From an uncultured Lachnospiraceae bacterium (lineage in GTDB: Bacteria > Bacillota > Clostridia > Lachnospirales > Lachnospiraceae), in the NCBI GenBank assembly GCA_902793845.1, contig CADBFE010000036.1, positions 1-48,607 on the forward strand: 48,607 nucleotides of DNA, read 5' to 3'. The translations under genes and the position numbers were made by a program. The notes under the pieces are model-generated. The model searched no databases. It was not told the origin of the DNA and worked only from the letters and a program-made list of their open reading frames with translations. Shown here one piece after another: positions 33,757-43,126 of the stretch (positions are counted from its first letter, which is position 1; every line of letters starts with the position of its first letter).

Positions 33757-34590
33757 CTACTTATTGGCAGATGTATCATTTAGTGTCTCGTTCATACTGC
33801 CTGTCCGGTATCCCTTAATATCAAGGGCCACATATGCAAAACCTGTCTGTTTAAACATATCATAGACTTTCGTCCTGACATCCTCTTCCATGAAACGTCC
33901 AAATTCCGAAGGGTCAAGCTCTATCCTGGCCACATTGCCATGGATACGTACCCGCAGCTGATGAAATCCCATATCAAGCAGATACTGCTCTGCCTTATCC
34001 ACCATACCGAGTTTTTTCTCTGTGATCTCCTCTCCGTAGGGGAATCTGCTTGAAAGACATGCAAATGACTGTTTCTCCCATGTAGGAAGTCCGAGATGCT
34101 TTGATATCATGCGTATCTCATTTTTTGTAAAGCCTATAGTCCTTAACGGGCTCTGTATCCCAAGCTCAGCTACAGCCATCAGTCCCGGTCTGTAGTCTCC
34201 GTTGTCATCAAGATTTGATCCCTCAACTATTTCCTTTATCCCTTCTCTCTCTGCCACATCACGAAACTTCTGAAAAAGCTCACGCTTACAGAGATAACAG
34301 CGGTTCTTTGGATTATGTGAAAAGCCTTCAATGCTGAGTTCTTCTGACTCTACGATGATCTGCCTGATACCATGCTCCTCGCAGAACGCTTTTGTCTCTT
34401 TTAATTCTCTTACGGGAAATGAACATGATGAGGCTGTCAGTGCCAGTACATTGTCTCCCAGGGCCTCCTTAGCCGCATACAGCAAAAATGTAGAGTCAAC
34501 TCCACTGGAAAACGCAACTGCCACTTTTCCAAAAGAGCCCAGGTGTTTTTTTAACTCTTCATATTTATCAAGCAATTTATCATCAGTCAC
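33757..34590 (-). CDS. larE: LarE-type ATP-dependent sulfur transferase
   Basis: 277 residues from a GTG at 34590 with GGAGG 9 nt upstream. PP-loop motif AFSSGVDST (about 23-31), the LarE segment NRCYLCKRELF with two Cys, EGSNLDDNGDYRPG, and ACLSSRFPYGEEI, which holds the Cys corresponding to the sulfur-donating residue of LarE. LarE adenylates and sulfurises the pyridinium dicarboxylate precursor of the nickel-pincer cofactor of lactate racemase. No larA, larB or larC is in the window, so the partner is elsewhere or the substrate differs. The GTG shares one base with the copA stop (TAGTG), indicating translational coupling with the copper ATPase. Confidence 0.88.
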   Translation of the reverse strand: MTDDKLLDKYEELKKHLGSFGKVAVAFSSGVDSTFLLYAAKEALGDNVLALTASSCSFPVRELKETKAFCEEHGIRQIIVESEELSIEGFSHNPKNRCYLCKRELFQKFRDVAEREGIKEIVEGSNLDDNGDYRPGLMAVAELGIQSPLRTIGFTKNEIRMISKHLGLPTWEKQSFACLSSRFPYGEEITEKKLGMVDKAEQYLLDMGFHQLRVRIHGNVARIELDPSEFGRFMEEDVRTKVYDMFKQTGFAYVALDIKGYRTGSMNETLNDTSANK

Positions 34591-37148
34591 TAAACGATCC
34601 CTCCATACTGATAACCTGCGTCTGTAACTGCCTTTTTGACCAGTTCCATATCCACATCTTTTGACGAAGTGATTGTGACCGTATTGCCCTCATGGGAAGC
34701 CACAGCGCTCTCTATACCGTCAATTGCCTCAATTGCTTTTTTTACATGATTTTCACAGTGCTCGCACATCATACCTGTTACTTTAATGATCATCTTTTCT
34801 TTCTCCTTTTCGGAATTGTTTGTTTGTATATTTTCATTTTCATTAATTAATTTACCGCAAAACGCCTGCTTTATCTTTTTATCACGTCTGCCGTCATAAA
34901 CTTTTATAAGATTTAAACGGAGTGCATTTGATACTACGCAAAAGCTTGAAAGGCCCATTGCAGCCGCTCCAAACATCGGATTCAGCGTCCATCCAAAGGC
35001 TGCCACGTAACATCCGGCTGCAAGAGGTATGCCGATCACATTGTAGAAAAATGCCCAGAAGAGATTTTCATGTATATTTCGCACCGTAGCCCTCGAGATA
35101 CGTATGGCAGCTGCGACATCACGGATACTGCCTTTCATTAGTACTATGTCGGCTGCATCGATTGCTATATCCGTGCCTGCGCCGATTGCTATTCCTGTAT
35201 CTGCTCTCGTGAGCGCCGGAGCATCGTTTATACCGTCTCCTACCATGGCTACACGGCCATGTTCCATGAGTTTTCTTACTACAGCTTCCTTGCCATCAGG
35301 GAGGACACCTGCCACCACTTCATCCACTCCGGCTTTATCGGCTACGGCCCGGGCAGTTATCTCATTATCTCCTGTCAGCATGACCACATGTATGCCCATA
35401 TTTTTCAGTTCACTGACGGCAGCTGCAGAGTCTTCCTTAATGGTATCTGCAACAGCTATCATACCGATGAGTTCATTATCTTTTGCAAACAGGACCGGGG
35501 TCATGCCTTTCGCCGCCCACTTCTTTAATATCTCATCCTGAGCTTCCTGATATTTACCTGCAATGCCCAAAATATATCCGGCACTGCCACCGTAATACAT
35601 GACATCATTTATTTTCGCCTTTATACCATTTCCGGATAAGACTTCAAATTCCGCTGATTCAGGTTTTCTCACTCCTCTTTCATCTGCATAGGCTGCAATC
35701 GCTTTTGCTATGGGATGCTCGCTCTTTGATTCAAGGGCATATGCCGTCTCCAAAAGCTTTTCACTGCTGTATCCGGGTGCCGGATATATTTCTGACACAG
35801 ACATATTGCCTGTTGTGACAGTACCCGTCTTATCAAGTACCACGATACCCGTCCTGCCTGCCATCTCCATGGCAGCTGCGGTCTTATACAGGATGCCGTT
35901 TCTTGCGCCCACACCGTTACCTACCATTATTGCTACAGGAGTAGCGAGTCCCAGTGCACACGGGCAGCTGATCACGAGGACAGATACTGCTCTGGCCATC
36001 GCATATCCGAGTGTCTGACCTGCGATGAGCCATACGATAAACGTGACGAGTGATATTCCCATAACTACAGGCACAAACACGCCGGATACCTTATCGGCAA
36101 TCTTGGCTATGGGCGCTTTTGTAGCTGCCGCATCACTGACCATACGTATGATACCGGCCAGTGTGGTATCCTCACCGACACGCTTTGCTTCGCATATCAT
36201 ATAGCCCGATGTATTGATCGTGGCTGCCGACACCATATCTCCGGGCTTTTTCCAGGCCGGTATACTCTCACCGGTCAGAGCTGACTCGTTTACCGCACTC
36301 TCTCCCTCAGTGACCGTACCGTCTACCGGAATACTTTCTCCCGGCCGTACCACAAATCTGTCTCCCGGTTTTACTTCATCTATAGGAACAGTTTCTTCCG
36401 TGCCGTCTTTAATGATAACGGCTGTCTTTGGAGCCAGCTTCATGAGTGACTTAAGGGCATCTGTAGTTTTTCCCTTTGATCTGGCCTCAAGAGTTTTGCC
36501 TACAGTAATCAGTGTCAGTATGGTAGCCGCGGACTCAAAATAAAACTGATCCATGTAATACATGACCATACTGTCGTCTCCATTCATTACAGCTCCGGTC
36601 ATGGCAAAGAGTGCATATACACTGTATGCATACGATGCAGTTGCCCCCAGTGCCACCAGTGTATCCATGTTTGGTGATCTGTGGATCAGACCTTTAAAAC
36701 CGCTTATAAAAAACTTTTGATTTATCACCATGATAAATCCCGCTATAAGCAACTGGTATAATCCCATTGCCACATGATTGCCTTCAAGAAATCCGGGCAA
36801 CGGCCAGTTCCACATCATATGACCCATTGAGACATACATAAGGGGGATCAGCAGAATAACAGAAACAGTCAGTCTCTTTTTAAGTACCGGTGTCTCTGTA
36901 TCTTTTAAAGAATCTTCATAGCCGCCTGATGATGCAGCCGATTTGTTATCTCTTTTCAGGCTCGCGCCATATCCCGCGCTCTCTACAGCCTTTATTATTT
37001 CCTCCGGAGACGCACTTCCCGCGACTCCCATTGAATTTGTGAGGAGACTGACAGCGCAGCTCTCCACTCCGTTTACGGCATTTACTGCTTTCTCAACTCT
37101 TGCCTGGCATGCGGCGCAGCTCATTCCAGTTACGTTGTACTGTTCCAT
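34590..37148 (-). CDS. copA: Copper-exporting P1B-1 ATPase CopA with fused C-terminal CopZ-like domain
   Basis: 852 residues. N-terminal HMA (GMSCAAC, C11 and C14), eight membrane helices, TGES (292-295), CPC (395-397), phosphorylation motif DKTGT (439-443), SEHP loop, GDGINDAP, and the P1B-1 helix signatures YNVIGIPLAAG and MGLSS, so Cu(I) export. Unusually the protein continues after the last helix through a linker (about 765-785) into a second HMA (786-852) with GMMCEHC (C795, C798). That domain is the size of a free CopZ chaperone, and its first Met is preceded by an AGGAG site. Located 24 nt after an aldo/keto reductase gene; larE follows with one-base overlap. Confidence 0.93.
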   Translation of the reverse strand: MEQYNVTGMSCAACQARVEKAVNAVNGVESCAVSLLTNSMGVAGSASPEEIIKAVESAGYGASLKRDNKSAASSGGYEDSLKDTETPVLKKRLTVSVILLIPLMYVSMGHMMWNWPLPGFLEGNHVAMGLYQLLIAGFIMVINQKFFISGFKGLIHRSPNMDTLVALGATASYAYSVYALFAMTGAVMNGDDSMVMYYMDQFYFESAATILTLITVGKTLEARSKGKTTDALKSLMKLAPKTAVIIKDGTEETVPIDEVKPGDRFVVRPGESIPVDGTVTEGESAVNESALTGESIPAWKKPGDMVSAATINTSGYMICEAKRVGEDTTLAGIIRMVSDAAATKAPIAKIADKVSGVFVPVVMGISLVTFIVWLIAGQTLGYAMARAVSVLVISCPCALGLATPVAIMVGNGVGARNGILYKTAAAMEMAGRTGIVVLDKTGTVTTGNMSVSEIYPAPGYSSEKLLETAYALESKSEHPIAKAIAAYADERGVRKPESAEFEVLSGNGIKAKINDVMYYGGSAGYILGIAGKYQEAQDEILKKWAAKGMTPVLFAKDNELIGMIAVADTIKEDSAAAVSELKNMGIHVVMLTGDNEITARAVADKAGVDEVVAGVLPDGKEAVVRKLMEHGRVAMVGDGINDAPALTRADTGIAIGAGTDIAIDAADIVLMKGSIRDVAAAIRISRATVRNIHENLFWAFFYNVIGIPLAAGCYVAAFGWTLNPMFGAAAMGLSSFCVVSNALRLNLIKVYDGRRDKKIKQAFCGKLINENENIQTNNSEKEKEKMIIKVTGMMCEHCENHVKKAIEAIDGIESAVASHEGNTVTITSSKDVDMELVKKAVTDAGYQYGGIV
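34593..34793 (-). CDS. Possible internal translation start giving a free CopZ-like copper chaperone
   Basis: Inside copA, in frame, ATG at 34793 begins MIIKVTGMMCEHC, exactly the start of a free CopZ protein (67 residues). AGGAG lies at 34807-34803, 9 nt upstream, a textbook ribosome site. The same stretch encodes the charged linker EKEKEK. Either this is a dual-coded independent chaperone or the remains of a copA-copZ fusion caused by loss of the copA stop. Confidence 0.55.
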
Positions 37149-37172
37149 ACTGATATACCTTACACCCTGCTA

Positions 37173-38318
37173 TCAGCTTCCGAACTGTTTTGCTACGAGT
37201 TTGAGATTATCCCTTATCGGCAGATGCTGAGGACATATCTTCTCACATTTGCCGCAGGCAATACAGTCTCCTGCCTTGCCATATACCTGAGTCAGTCTGT
37301 CGTAGTACTCACCCTGAGGCGTGAATCCCTTGTCCTTGTATTCCTGGAGCTCTGCATTGTAGAGTGAGAAATACTTGGGAATGGGAATATTTTTAGGGCA
37401 TCCGTCCACACAGTATGCACATCCCGTACAAGGTATGGCTATACTTGAGTTGATCACGTTGGTTGCCATGTTTACTATATTGATTTCCTCATTACTGAGT
37501 GGAGTGAAATCTTTCATGTATCCTGTGTTGTCTGTCAGCATGTCCATATTGCCCATGCCTGAGAGAACCATCTTTACATTAGGCAGGCTGGCTGCAAATC
37601 TGATAGCCCATGAAGCAACCGACATGTCGGGATTATGATCCTTGAACAGTTTTTCAACTGCAGGCACCACATTGGCCAGAGTACCGCCCTTTACAGGCTC
37701 CATGACGATCACAGGCTTGTCATGCTTTACGCACACTTCATAACATTTCCTTGACTGTATTGCATCGCTCTCCCAGTCAAGATAATTAATCTGAAGCTGG
37801 ACAAATTCAACCTCGGGATGCTCGGTGAGTACCCGGTCGAGGAGTTCTGCTCTGTCATGAAATGAAAAGCCCATGTGTTTTACGAGGCCTGCTTTCTTTT
37901 TATCCGCAAGCCATTCAAAACATCCGAATTTCTGATATTTTTTATAATGATCTTCTCCGACATCATGAATGAGGTAATAATCAAAATAGTCGACTCCTGT
38001 TTTCTCAAACTGAGTCTTAAACACATTCTCCATCTCATCTTCGTTTCCGAAAAAGCCGGCATGAAGCTTTGTTGCCAGTGTAAACTCATCCCTCTTATGT
38101 CTTTTTACAAGGGCTTCACCTGCAGCATCCTCACTCTTAAATCCACAATACATCCAGGCTGTATCAAAATATGTAAAGCCCTCGGATATAAAGTAATCCA
38201 CCATTTTCTTGGTCAGTTCGATATCAATGTTTCCAAACTTTCCGGCAGTTGCCTGCTCGGGAAGTCTCATCATACCAAATCCCAGTTTCTTAGTTGACTC
38301 TCCAAAAACGTTTACCAT
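37173..38318 (-). CDS. Aldo/keto reductase with C-terminal 4Fe-4S domain
   Basis: 381 residues. The N-terminal aldo/keto reductase barrel (LGFGMMRLPE, DTAWMYCG with the catalytic Asp/Tyr region, K in TLATKLH, GFSFH) is followed by a ferredoxin-like region: CTGCAYCVDGCP (about 296-307) and CIACGKCEKICP (about 352-363), each a C-x2-C-x2/3-C-x3-C cluster site. This architecture is common in anaerobic Clostridia; the substrate is unknown and electrons may come from NADPH or the clusters. AAGGAGGG precedes the ATG. It lies 24 nt before copA, so the two are probably cotranscribed; a palindrome CTCAA-N3-TTGAG (38347-38359) lies upstream. Confidence 0.92.
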   Translation of the reverse strand: MVNVFGESTKKLGFGMMRLPEQATAGKFGNIDIELTKKMVDYFISEGFTYFDTAWMYCGFKSEDAAGEALVKRHKRDEFTLATKLHAGFFGNEDEMENVFKTQFEKTGVDYFDYYLIHDVGEDHYKKYQKFGCFEWLADKKKAGLVKHMGFSFHDRAELLDRVLTEHPEVEFVQLQINYLDWESDAIQSRKCYEVCVKHDKPVIVMEPVKGGTLANVVPAVEKLFKDHNPDMSVASWAIRFAASLPNVKMVLSGMGNMDMLTDNTGYMKDFTPLSNEEINIVNMATNVINSSIAIPCTGCAYCVDGCPKNIPIPKYFSLYNAELQEYKDKGFTPQGEYYDRLTQVYGKAGDCIACGKCEKICPQHLPIRDNLKLVAKQFGS

Positions 38319-38431
38319 GTGTGCCCTCCTTTTTTTACAGATTAAACCTCAAATATTGAGTGAAGCAAATATCATTAATCATAGGTAATATTATACCCCT
38401 TTTTATGGAGTTTTTCACAATTTTATCCCTT

Positions 38432-39520
38432 TTAAATTAAGAAATCCGAGAGTCTCCTCATACCGTTTTGACATGGCATTATGTGCGCCTTTTGGGATCC
38501 AGCTGGTGTATAACTATGCTCAGTTTTATAGCATATCCCTGTATCAAAGCTTTTGCCCGTCAGCATCTCAAACGGGTAAACGGTTATATCATCCGCAAAC
38601 TGAAATCCCCCGTTTTTATTTAGGCCGTGCTTTTCTATGACTTTTGTATACCTGACCGGACATGTAGAGTTGTCCCATGTGCCGTCAGGTTTAAGGTATG
38701 GTCTCTCCTCATAGGAGGCGCAGATCTCTCTCATGACCGGATGGCCTTTCCTTGCTCCCATCCCCGATCCGCATTCTATCCGGTCTAAAGACTCAAATCC
38801 CATATAGGCTTCATTGTATAAAAGATCGTCTAACGGTCTCAGGACCTCGACGTCCAGGTCCATGTATATACCACCGTATTTATAAAGGATATCTGCCCTT
38901 GCATAATCAGATGCAAACGACCAGTTCTTACAGGCAATGGCCTGATTAAAAAACAGACAGTCGTTTTTCCCGTACATCTCAAGATCCCAGATTTTTATCT
39001 CGTAATCGGGGCAGTATCTTTTCCAGGAGTCAAGACACTCCCTGTAAAGTTTTGGCATAGGTTCTCCCGAAAACCATATTCCATGGATAATCTTTGGGAT
39101 TGCAGGTTTATCAAGCCTCCGGTAATGAGGCTCCGGTTTGTCAGCCGATAATAAGAGCATATCCTCATATAACGATTCAAGAAATATGGATGGAACGGCC
39201 TCAAAAGATGAAAGTCCCGGATTTTGGCGTATCTGATTCATGATTTCCTCATACCCGGTGACTGCGATAAGTATCAGAGTCTTTTCCTTATCCATCATTG
39301 CCAGGGCATCCCGGCTCACCCTGTCATAGGACTTTTCTCCGTCAGGGACATCCCCTGTCCCCGGTACATCCACAAACCCTTTCAGATTGTCCATCAGGCC
39401 GCTCTTACGTAAAAAAGAGCGGGTAACGCTGCGAAAATGTTTCCCGCTCCCCCAGCAAAAAATATCTTTTGTTTTCAGGGTTTCAAAATAGCTCTGCAGA
39501 CTTATTTTTTTGCTGGACAT
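38432..39520 (-). CDS. GT32-type DXD sugar transferase with N-terminal Rossmann-like region
   Basis: 362 residues from the ATG at 39520; the frame is open further upstream (to 39637) but that overlaps the large upstream gene by 155 nt instead of 38. The C-terminal two thirds is a glycosyltransferase-32/OCH1-like domain: IPKIIHGIWFSGEPMP, SDYARADILYKYGGIYMDLD with the catalytic DxD. The first about 130 residues (DIFCWGSGKHFRS, then LILIAVTGYEE) resemble a nucleotide-binding fold often joined to such enzymes. It transfers an unknown sugar, probably onto a cell-wall or secreted glycan or a protein. The 38-nt overlap with the 1148-residue protein gene, in another frame and without a clear ribosome site, suggests translational coupling. 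Confidence 0.82.
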   Translation of the reverse strand: MSSKKISLQSYFETLKTKDIFCWGSGKHFRSVTRSFLRKSGLMDNLKGFVDVPGTGDVPDGEKSYDRVSRDALAMMDKEKTLILIAVTGYEEIMNQIRQNPGLSSFEAVPSIFLESLYEDMLLLSADKPEPHYRRLDKPAIPKIIHGIWFSGEPMPKLYRECLDSWKRYCPDYEIKIWDLEMYGKNDCLFFNQAIACKNWSFASDYARADILYKYGGIYMDLDVEVLRPLDDLLYNEAYMGFESLDRIECGSGMGARKGHPVMREICASYEERPYLKPDGTWDNSTCPVRYTKVIEKHGLNKNGGFQFADDITVYPFEMLTGKSFDTGICYKTEHSYTPAGSQKAHIMPCQNGMRRLSDFLI

Positions 39521-42500
39521 TCTTTTGAACTGTTTTCTGAGTATTATTTTTTGATTTCTGTTTGTTTTTCGCTTCTTTTTCAAGCAATTCATCAAATGAT
39601 ATCCTGCGTCTGACCTGAACCTTATCCTTGCCTCCATTAGTACTCAGTTCAACATCATACTCTAATTGATTTTGCCTGATTTTATCCTGGGCGACAGCAT
39701 TTTTCACTGCATCGGAATTACGTTCCTTCCATAAATCCACTCGCCTTTGCTGATCTGCATATGCACGCTCCTCATTAGCTCTTGCTTCCTTAACGGCATT
39801 GCTGCTGTACCAGTGTTTTTTTGTCTTTGGCGGAACCGGCTCGGGGGGATCATAGGTTATGGCATTTAATATTCCCTCCTTAAGAACTCCGATTTTCTGA
39901 ATAGGCGCAATTTTTTTCTCATCAAACTGAGCACTGAATTTTTCAGCAAATTTCCCAAGAACTTCTTTGTAATTATCTTTGTTTATTCCGTCTTCAAGTG
40001 TGAATGTATAGGGTATTCCATCTACGCATATCTGACTCAAAGCTGCTGATATCGATCTGAAATCACCCTTGGCCATATCATTGCCCGCATTAATACCAGT
40101 GAGTTTCGAGACTATCTCACGACCAAGATTATATCCGGTTTCATCATATGCGATCTTTACTCCCGGGTCCATCTTACCGCCTTTGCCCTTTATATTTCCG
40201 ACCCACTCATTAAAACCGGCCATCTGTTTGAACAAAAGCTCATCAACCTTAGTGCCTATCTCAAATTTGGGGGAATATACATCCTCTTTCTTTATTTCTC
40301 CGTTCCTGAGCGCATTCTGATGTGCTCTGATATCTATTGAAAAATCAGTTTTTTCCTGGCCGGCGAAGCGATAGCGACTGAGTCCGTTCTCTATGACCGG
40401 CACATCTGAATATGCGTTTAACTGAACTATATCAAAGGATCCCTTTCCGTCAGGACGCGCAAATTCCATCTGGCATCCATTAAGAATCTTCTGCATCAAA
40501 TCAGACTTTTTAAATTCGTCCGCATCTCCCTGCAATGACGCATATTTGTTGCCGAAAAGCTCATTGGCACTCTTTCCGTCAATATATATACAATCATAAA
40601 TATCCATTCCCGCGGAAGCAATTTCTTCCATCTGCTCCCCGGAGAATACAGATTTTAAAGTCACATCCATATTCTGGGTTGCAAATTCGCGCTCACGTGC
40701 ATCAAGATGCCAGACGTCCTTTTGCATAAAGGAATCGGCAATTTCGGGAAAAGCAACCTGAATATCCATCCTGGCTTCGATCACAGGCCTCATGGAGCTG
40801 CTTATATCGTTTACGAATTTTTCGAAATCTTCCGGATTTATGTTATTTTTCTGGAAGTAAAGACGCAGTGCTGCTCCGTTTAGTTTTGCATCTTCCTTAA
40901 GACGATACGGCTTGCCTGACATCATTTTCTTAATTGCATTGCTCATTTCCTGAACAGTGCCTTCAAGAATATCTTCCTCGTCATCATGGAACATGCTCTG
41001 TCCGTTCTCATTGATCCTCATGACATTTCTTATGTCAGTATCTTTTTCCGTATCACCTTGGACCATCTTTCGCATATAGGTATGTGCGAGGTAAGCTTTA
41101 CCATAGTTAACAGTCTTACGAAGTATCCCTTCACAAGTACTTAAAAAATGGTCATACGCCTCACGGTACTCATCCGGGACTCCGGTTGCTTTCAGCGTTG
41201 CTTCACGTATTAGACCGGATAGTTCTTCCTGATAATCCGTATTAAACTGGCTCGGTATACCCATCTTGGGCTTATAACGGATACTATTATCTGATGTATG
41301 AGCCTGATAATTATCGTCCCATTTCTTTCCTTTCAGATCTTCATCAATCTGCCTGTCAACCTCTGCTGTACCCTGTTTGTAAAGATCTGAATACTCTCCT
41401 TTGAGAGGCTCAAAATAATCGTATTTATCTTTGAGTCCGGGCACCTTTTCAACAATGGTATCCATGTCCTTTACAAGCGTGCTACCCTTATCCTTCAGTT
41501 CTCCGCGCAATTTATAATATGCATCAGTTTCAGGATTCTTCTCTGTATATGGATTATCCTTATAGTAATAATCCACGAAATCATCAATATCGGAATAGAC
41601 ACCTATAGACACTCCGTTAGTAATTGCGGGATGTTCCATATAAGTATCCGATTCCGGAGCAAATGCTTCTATCGTAAGATAATGCTTTTTTCCTTCATCA
41701 TCCGTAAATGACCCGACTACAGGAGCATGATGCATATCCCACTTTGTAGAAGTGGTATGGCCTTCCTGCTTTTTCAGAATTTCCTCTCTTGCTTTTTGAG
41801 CTTTTTCAAGCTCCGCATCAAGCTGCTGTTTTTGTCTGTTGTACTCAGCTTCTTCAAGAGTCGGTTTTTTCTCCTCCAATTCCTGAAGCTTCTTTTCAAC
41901 TACGGTTGGGCCATTCAAATCAGCGCTTAACTTATTTAATATACTGATTTTGAATGAATCATTTACAATCTCTTTTGATCCTTTTCCAAGTGCGATATTG
42001 GCATTATTGGCAAGATTTGTAAAACGCACACCCATTACCGAACTTCCGCTGCACTCGGTAGGAACCATAATCTTCATTTCGGTTTTAGGATCAATATTGG
42101 CATATGAACGGAGTTCCTCAACTGCCTCGTGATACTGTCTGATATTTCTGTCAAATATATCTTCCTTACCGTTTTCTTTAGGCTGACCGGCGCGTATCTT
42201 TTCCATTTCCTGTACTTCAAGACAATGTGACAGATTAGATGCAAACAAATCCAAAAAATTGGACTTTCCCAGTCCGTTCATACCATCGAGAAAAGCTGCC
42301 GCCCTACCGTCAGGCCGAAATTCAGGATCACCGGTTTTGTGCGTTTCACTGACAACAGGCGCAAAATCCAAAACTGCTCTTCCATAATTCTTAAATCCCG
42401 CCTTTTCCTCATTTGGGATTTCCAATTCGCCGCAGAGCCAGTCAAGTGCTGCTTCCTGAAGAACTTTCTTGTCTGTTTCAAGGGGCATCTCCGGGCAGTA

Positions 42501-42929
42501 AGGAGCAAAATTATATCCCGGTGACAGTCCAAATCTGGCATAGTATTCACTAATAAATTTACCTCCCGCTTCAACATCGAGAGTGCCGTCTTCCTTAAAA
42601 CACTTTTTCGCAAAGCCCTTCATAAGACGGTTTTGGTTTTCACGCAGTTTAAACACCGGTTTTCCCGGTCCGTCACAGCCATATTCCGGAAGTTTTGGAA
42701 CCATGTCATATTTGCCGGGATCATCCTTGGACGGCTCAAAACTGAAAAAATCAGAAGCACTGCCCTGTTTTATCTGCTCCATCACATGCTCGGTAACCTG
42801 CATGCCGGAGAACGTTCCTCCTGTCTTCTTGGCAGGCTCTTTGCCATCTTCAACCGGAATCGCTCCTTGTGGAACGATCGGTTCTCCTGTTCCCTGCATT
42901 CCATTAACATTAGTATGAAATTTCGGCAT
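39483..42929 (-). CDS. Large cytosolic protein of unknown function with a P-loop-like motif
   Basis: 1148 residues from the ATG at 42929 with CCTCC (42937-42941) as ribosome site 7 nt upstream; the frame opens 30 nt earlier. I do not recognise it. No signal peptide or membrane helix. Visible: a low-complexity N terminus (about 1-60), a GMNGLGKSN motif at about 216-224 fitting Walker A (GxxxxGKS) and resembling RecF/SMC P-loops, but without a clear Walker B or ABC signature; a charged coiled coil (about 343-390); and a Lys/Gln/Asn-rich C-terminal tail. The middle is rich in charged residues with no repeats. Base composition resembles its neighbours. Overlaps the GT32 gene by 38 nt, so the two form an operon. 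Could be an ATPase, a scaffold or an effector; all speculative. Confidence 0.7.
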   Translation of the reverse strand: MPKFHTNVNGMQGTGEPIVPQGAIPVEDGKEPAKKTGGTFSGMQVTEHVMEQIKQGSASDFFSFEPSKDDPGKYDMVPKLPEYGCDGPGKPVFKLRENQNRLMKGFAKKCFKEDGTLDVEAGGKFISEYYARFGLSPGYNFAPYCPEMPLETDKKVLQEAALDWLCGELEIPNEEKAGFKNYGRAVLDFAPVVSETHKTGDPEFRPDGRAAAFLDGMNGLGKSNFLDLFASNLSHCLEVQEMEKIRAGQPKENGKEDIFDRNIRQYHEAVEELRSYANIDPKTEMKIMVPTECSGSSVMGVRFTNLANNANIALGKGSKEIVNDSFKISILNKLSADLNGPTVVEKKLQELEEKKPTLEEAEYNRQKQQLDAELEKAQKAREEILKKQEGHTTSTKWDMHHAPVVGSFTDDEGKKHYLTIEAFAPESDTYMEHPAITNGVSIGVYSDIDDFVDYYYKDNPYTEKNPETDAYYKLRGELKDKGSTLVKDMDTIVEKVPGLKDKYDYFEPLKGEYSDLYKQGTAEVDRQIDEDLKGKKWDDNYQAHTSDNSIRYKPKMGIPSQFNTDYQEELSGLIREATLKATGVPDEYREAYDHFLSTCEGILRKTVNYGKAYLAHTYMRKMVQGDTEKDTDIRNVMRINENGQSMFHDDEEDILEGTVQEMSNAIKKMMSGKPYRLKEDAKLNGAALRLYFQKNNINPEDFEKFVNDISSSMRPVIEARMDIQVAFPEIADSFMQKDVWHLDAREREFATQNMDVTLKSVFSGEQMEEIASAGMDIYDCIYIDGKSANELFGNKYASLQGDADEFKKSDLMQKILNGCQMEFARPDGKGSFDIVQLNAYSDVPVIENGLSRYRFAGQEKTDFSIDIRAHQNALRNGEIKKEDVYSPKFEIGTKVDELLFKQMAGFNEWVGNIKGKGGKMDPGVKIAYDETGYNLGREIVSKLTGINAGNDMAKGDFRSISAALSQICVDGIPYTFTLEDGINKDNYKEVLGKFAEKFSAQFDEKKIAPIQKIGVLKEGILNAITYDPPEPVPPKTKKHWYSSNAVKEARANEERAYADQQRRVDLWKERNSDAVKNAVAQDKIRQNQLEYDVELSTNGGKDKVQVRRRISFDELLEKEAKNKQKSKNNTQKTVQKNVQQKNKSAELF

Positions 42930-43061
42930 ATACTTTCCTCCTTTTATACATGGTTTCAAAACACCATTACTGCATATTCATAATCTTTAACATGCGGTAC
43001 CCAATAATATTTATATCGAATTATGTATATATATTATACCCTTATCCGTTGCAGAAGTGTT

Positions 43062-43103
43062 GTAAAAAAAGGACCATTCCATTACCCGGAATGATCCTTT
43101 TTT
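43062..43103 (-). terminator. Terminator of the t6A dehydratase gene
   Basis: Stem arms 43065-43080 and 43088-43103 (AAAAAAGGACCATTCC and GGAATGATCCTTTTTT) pair fully on the minus strand except one G-U wobble, loop 7 nt, followed by T. It lies about 25 nt after the stop. Confidence 0.9.
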
Positions 43104-43126
43104 CTCAAAATATGTTGACGAAGAGT

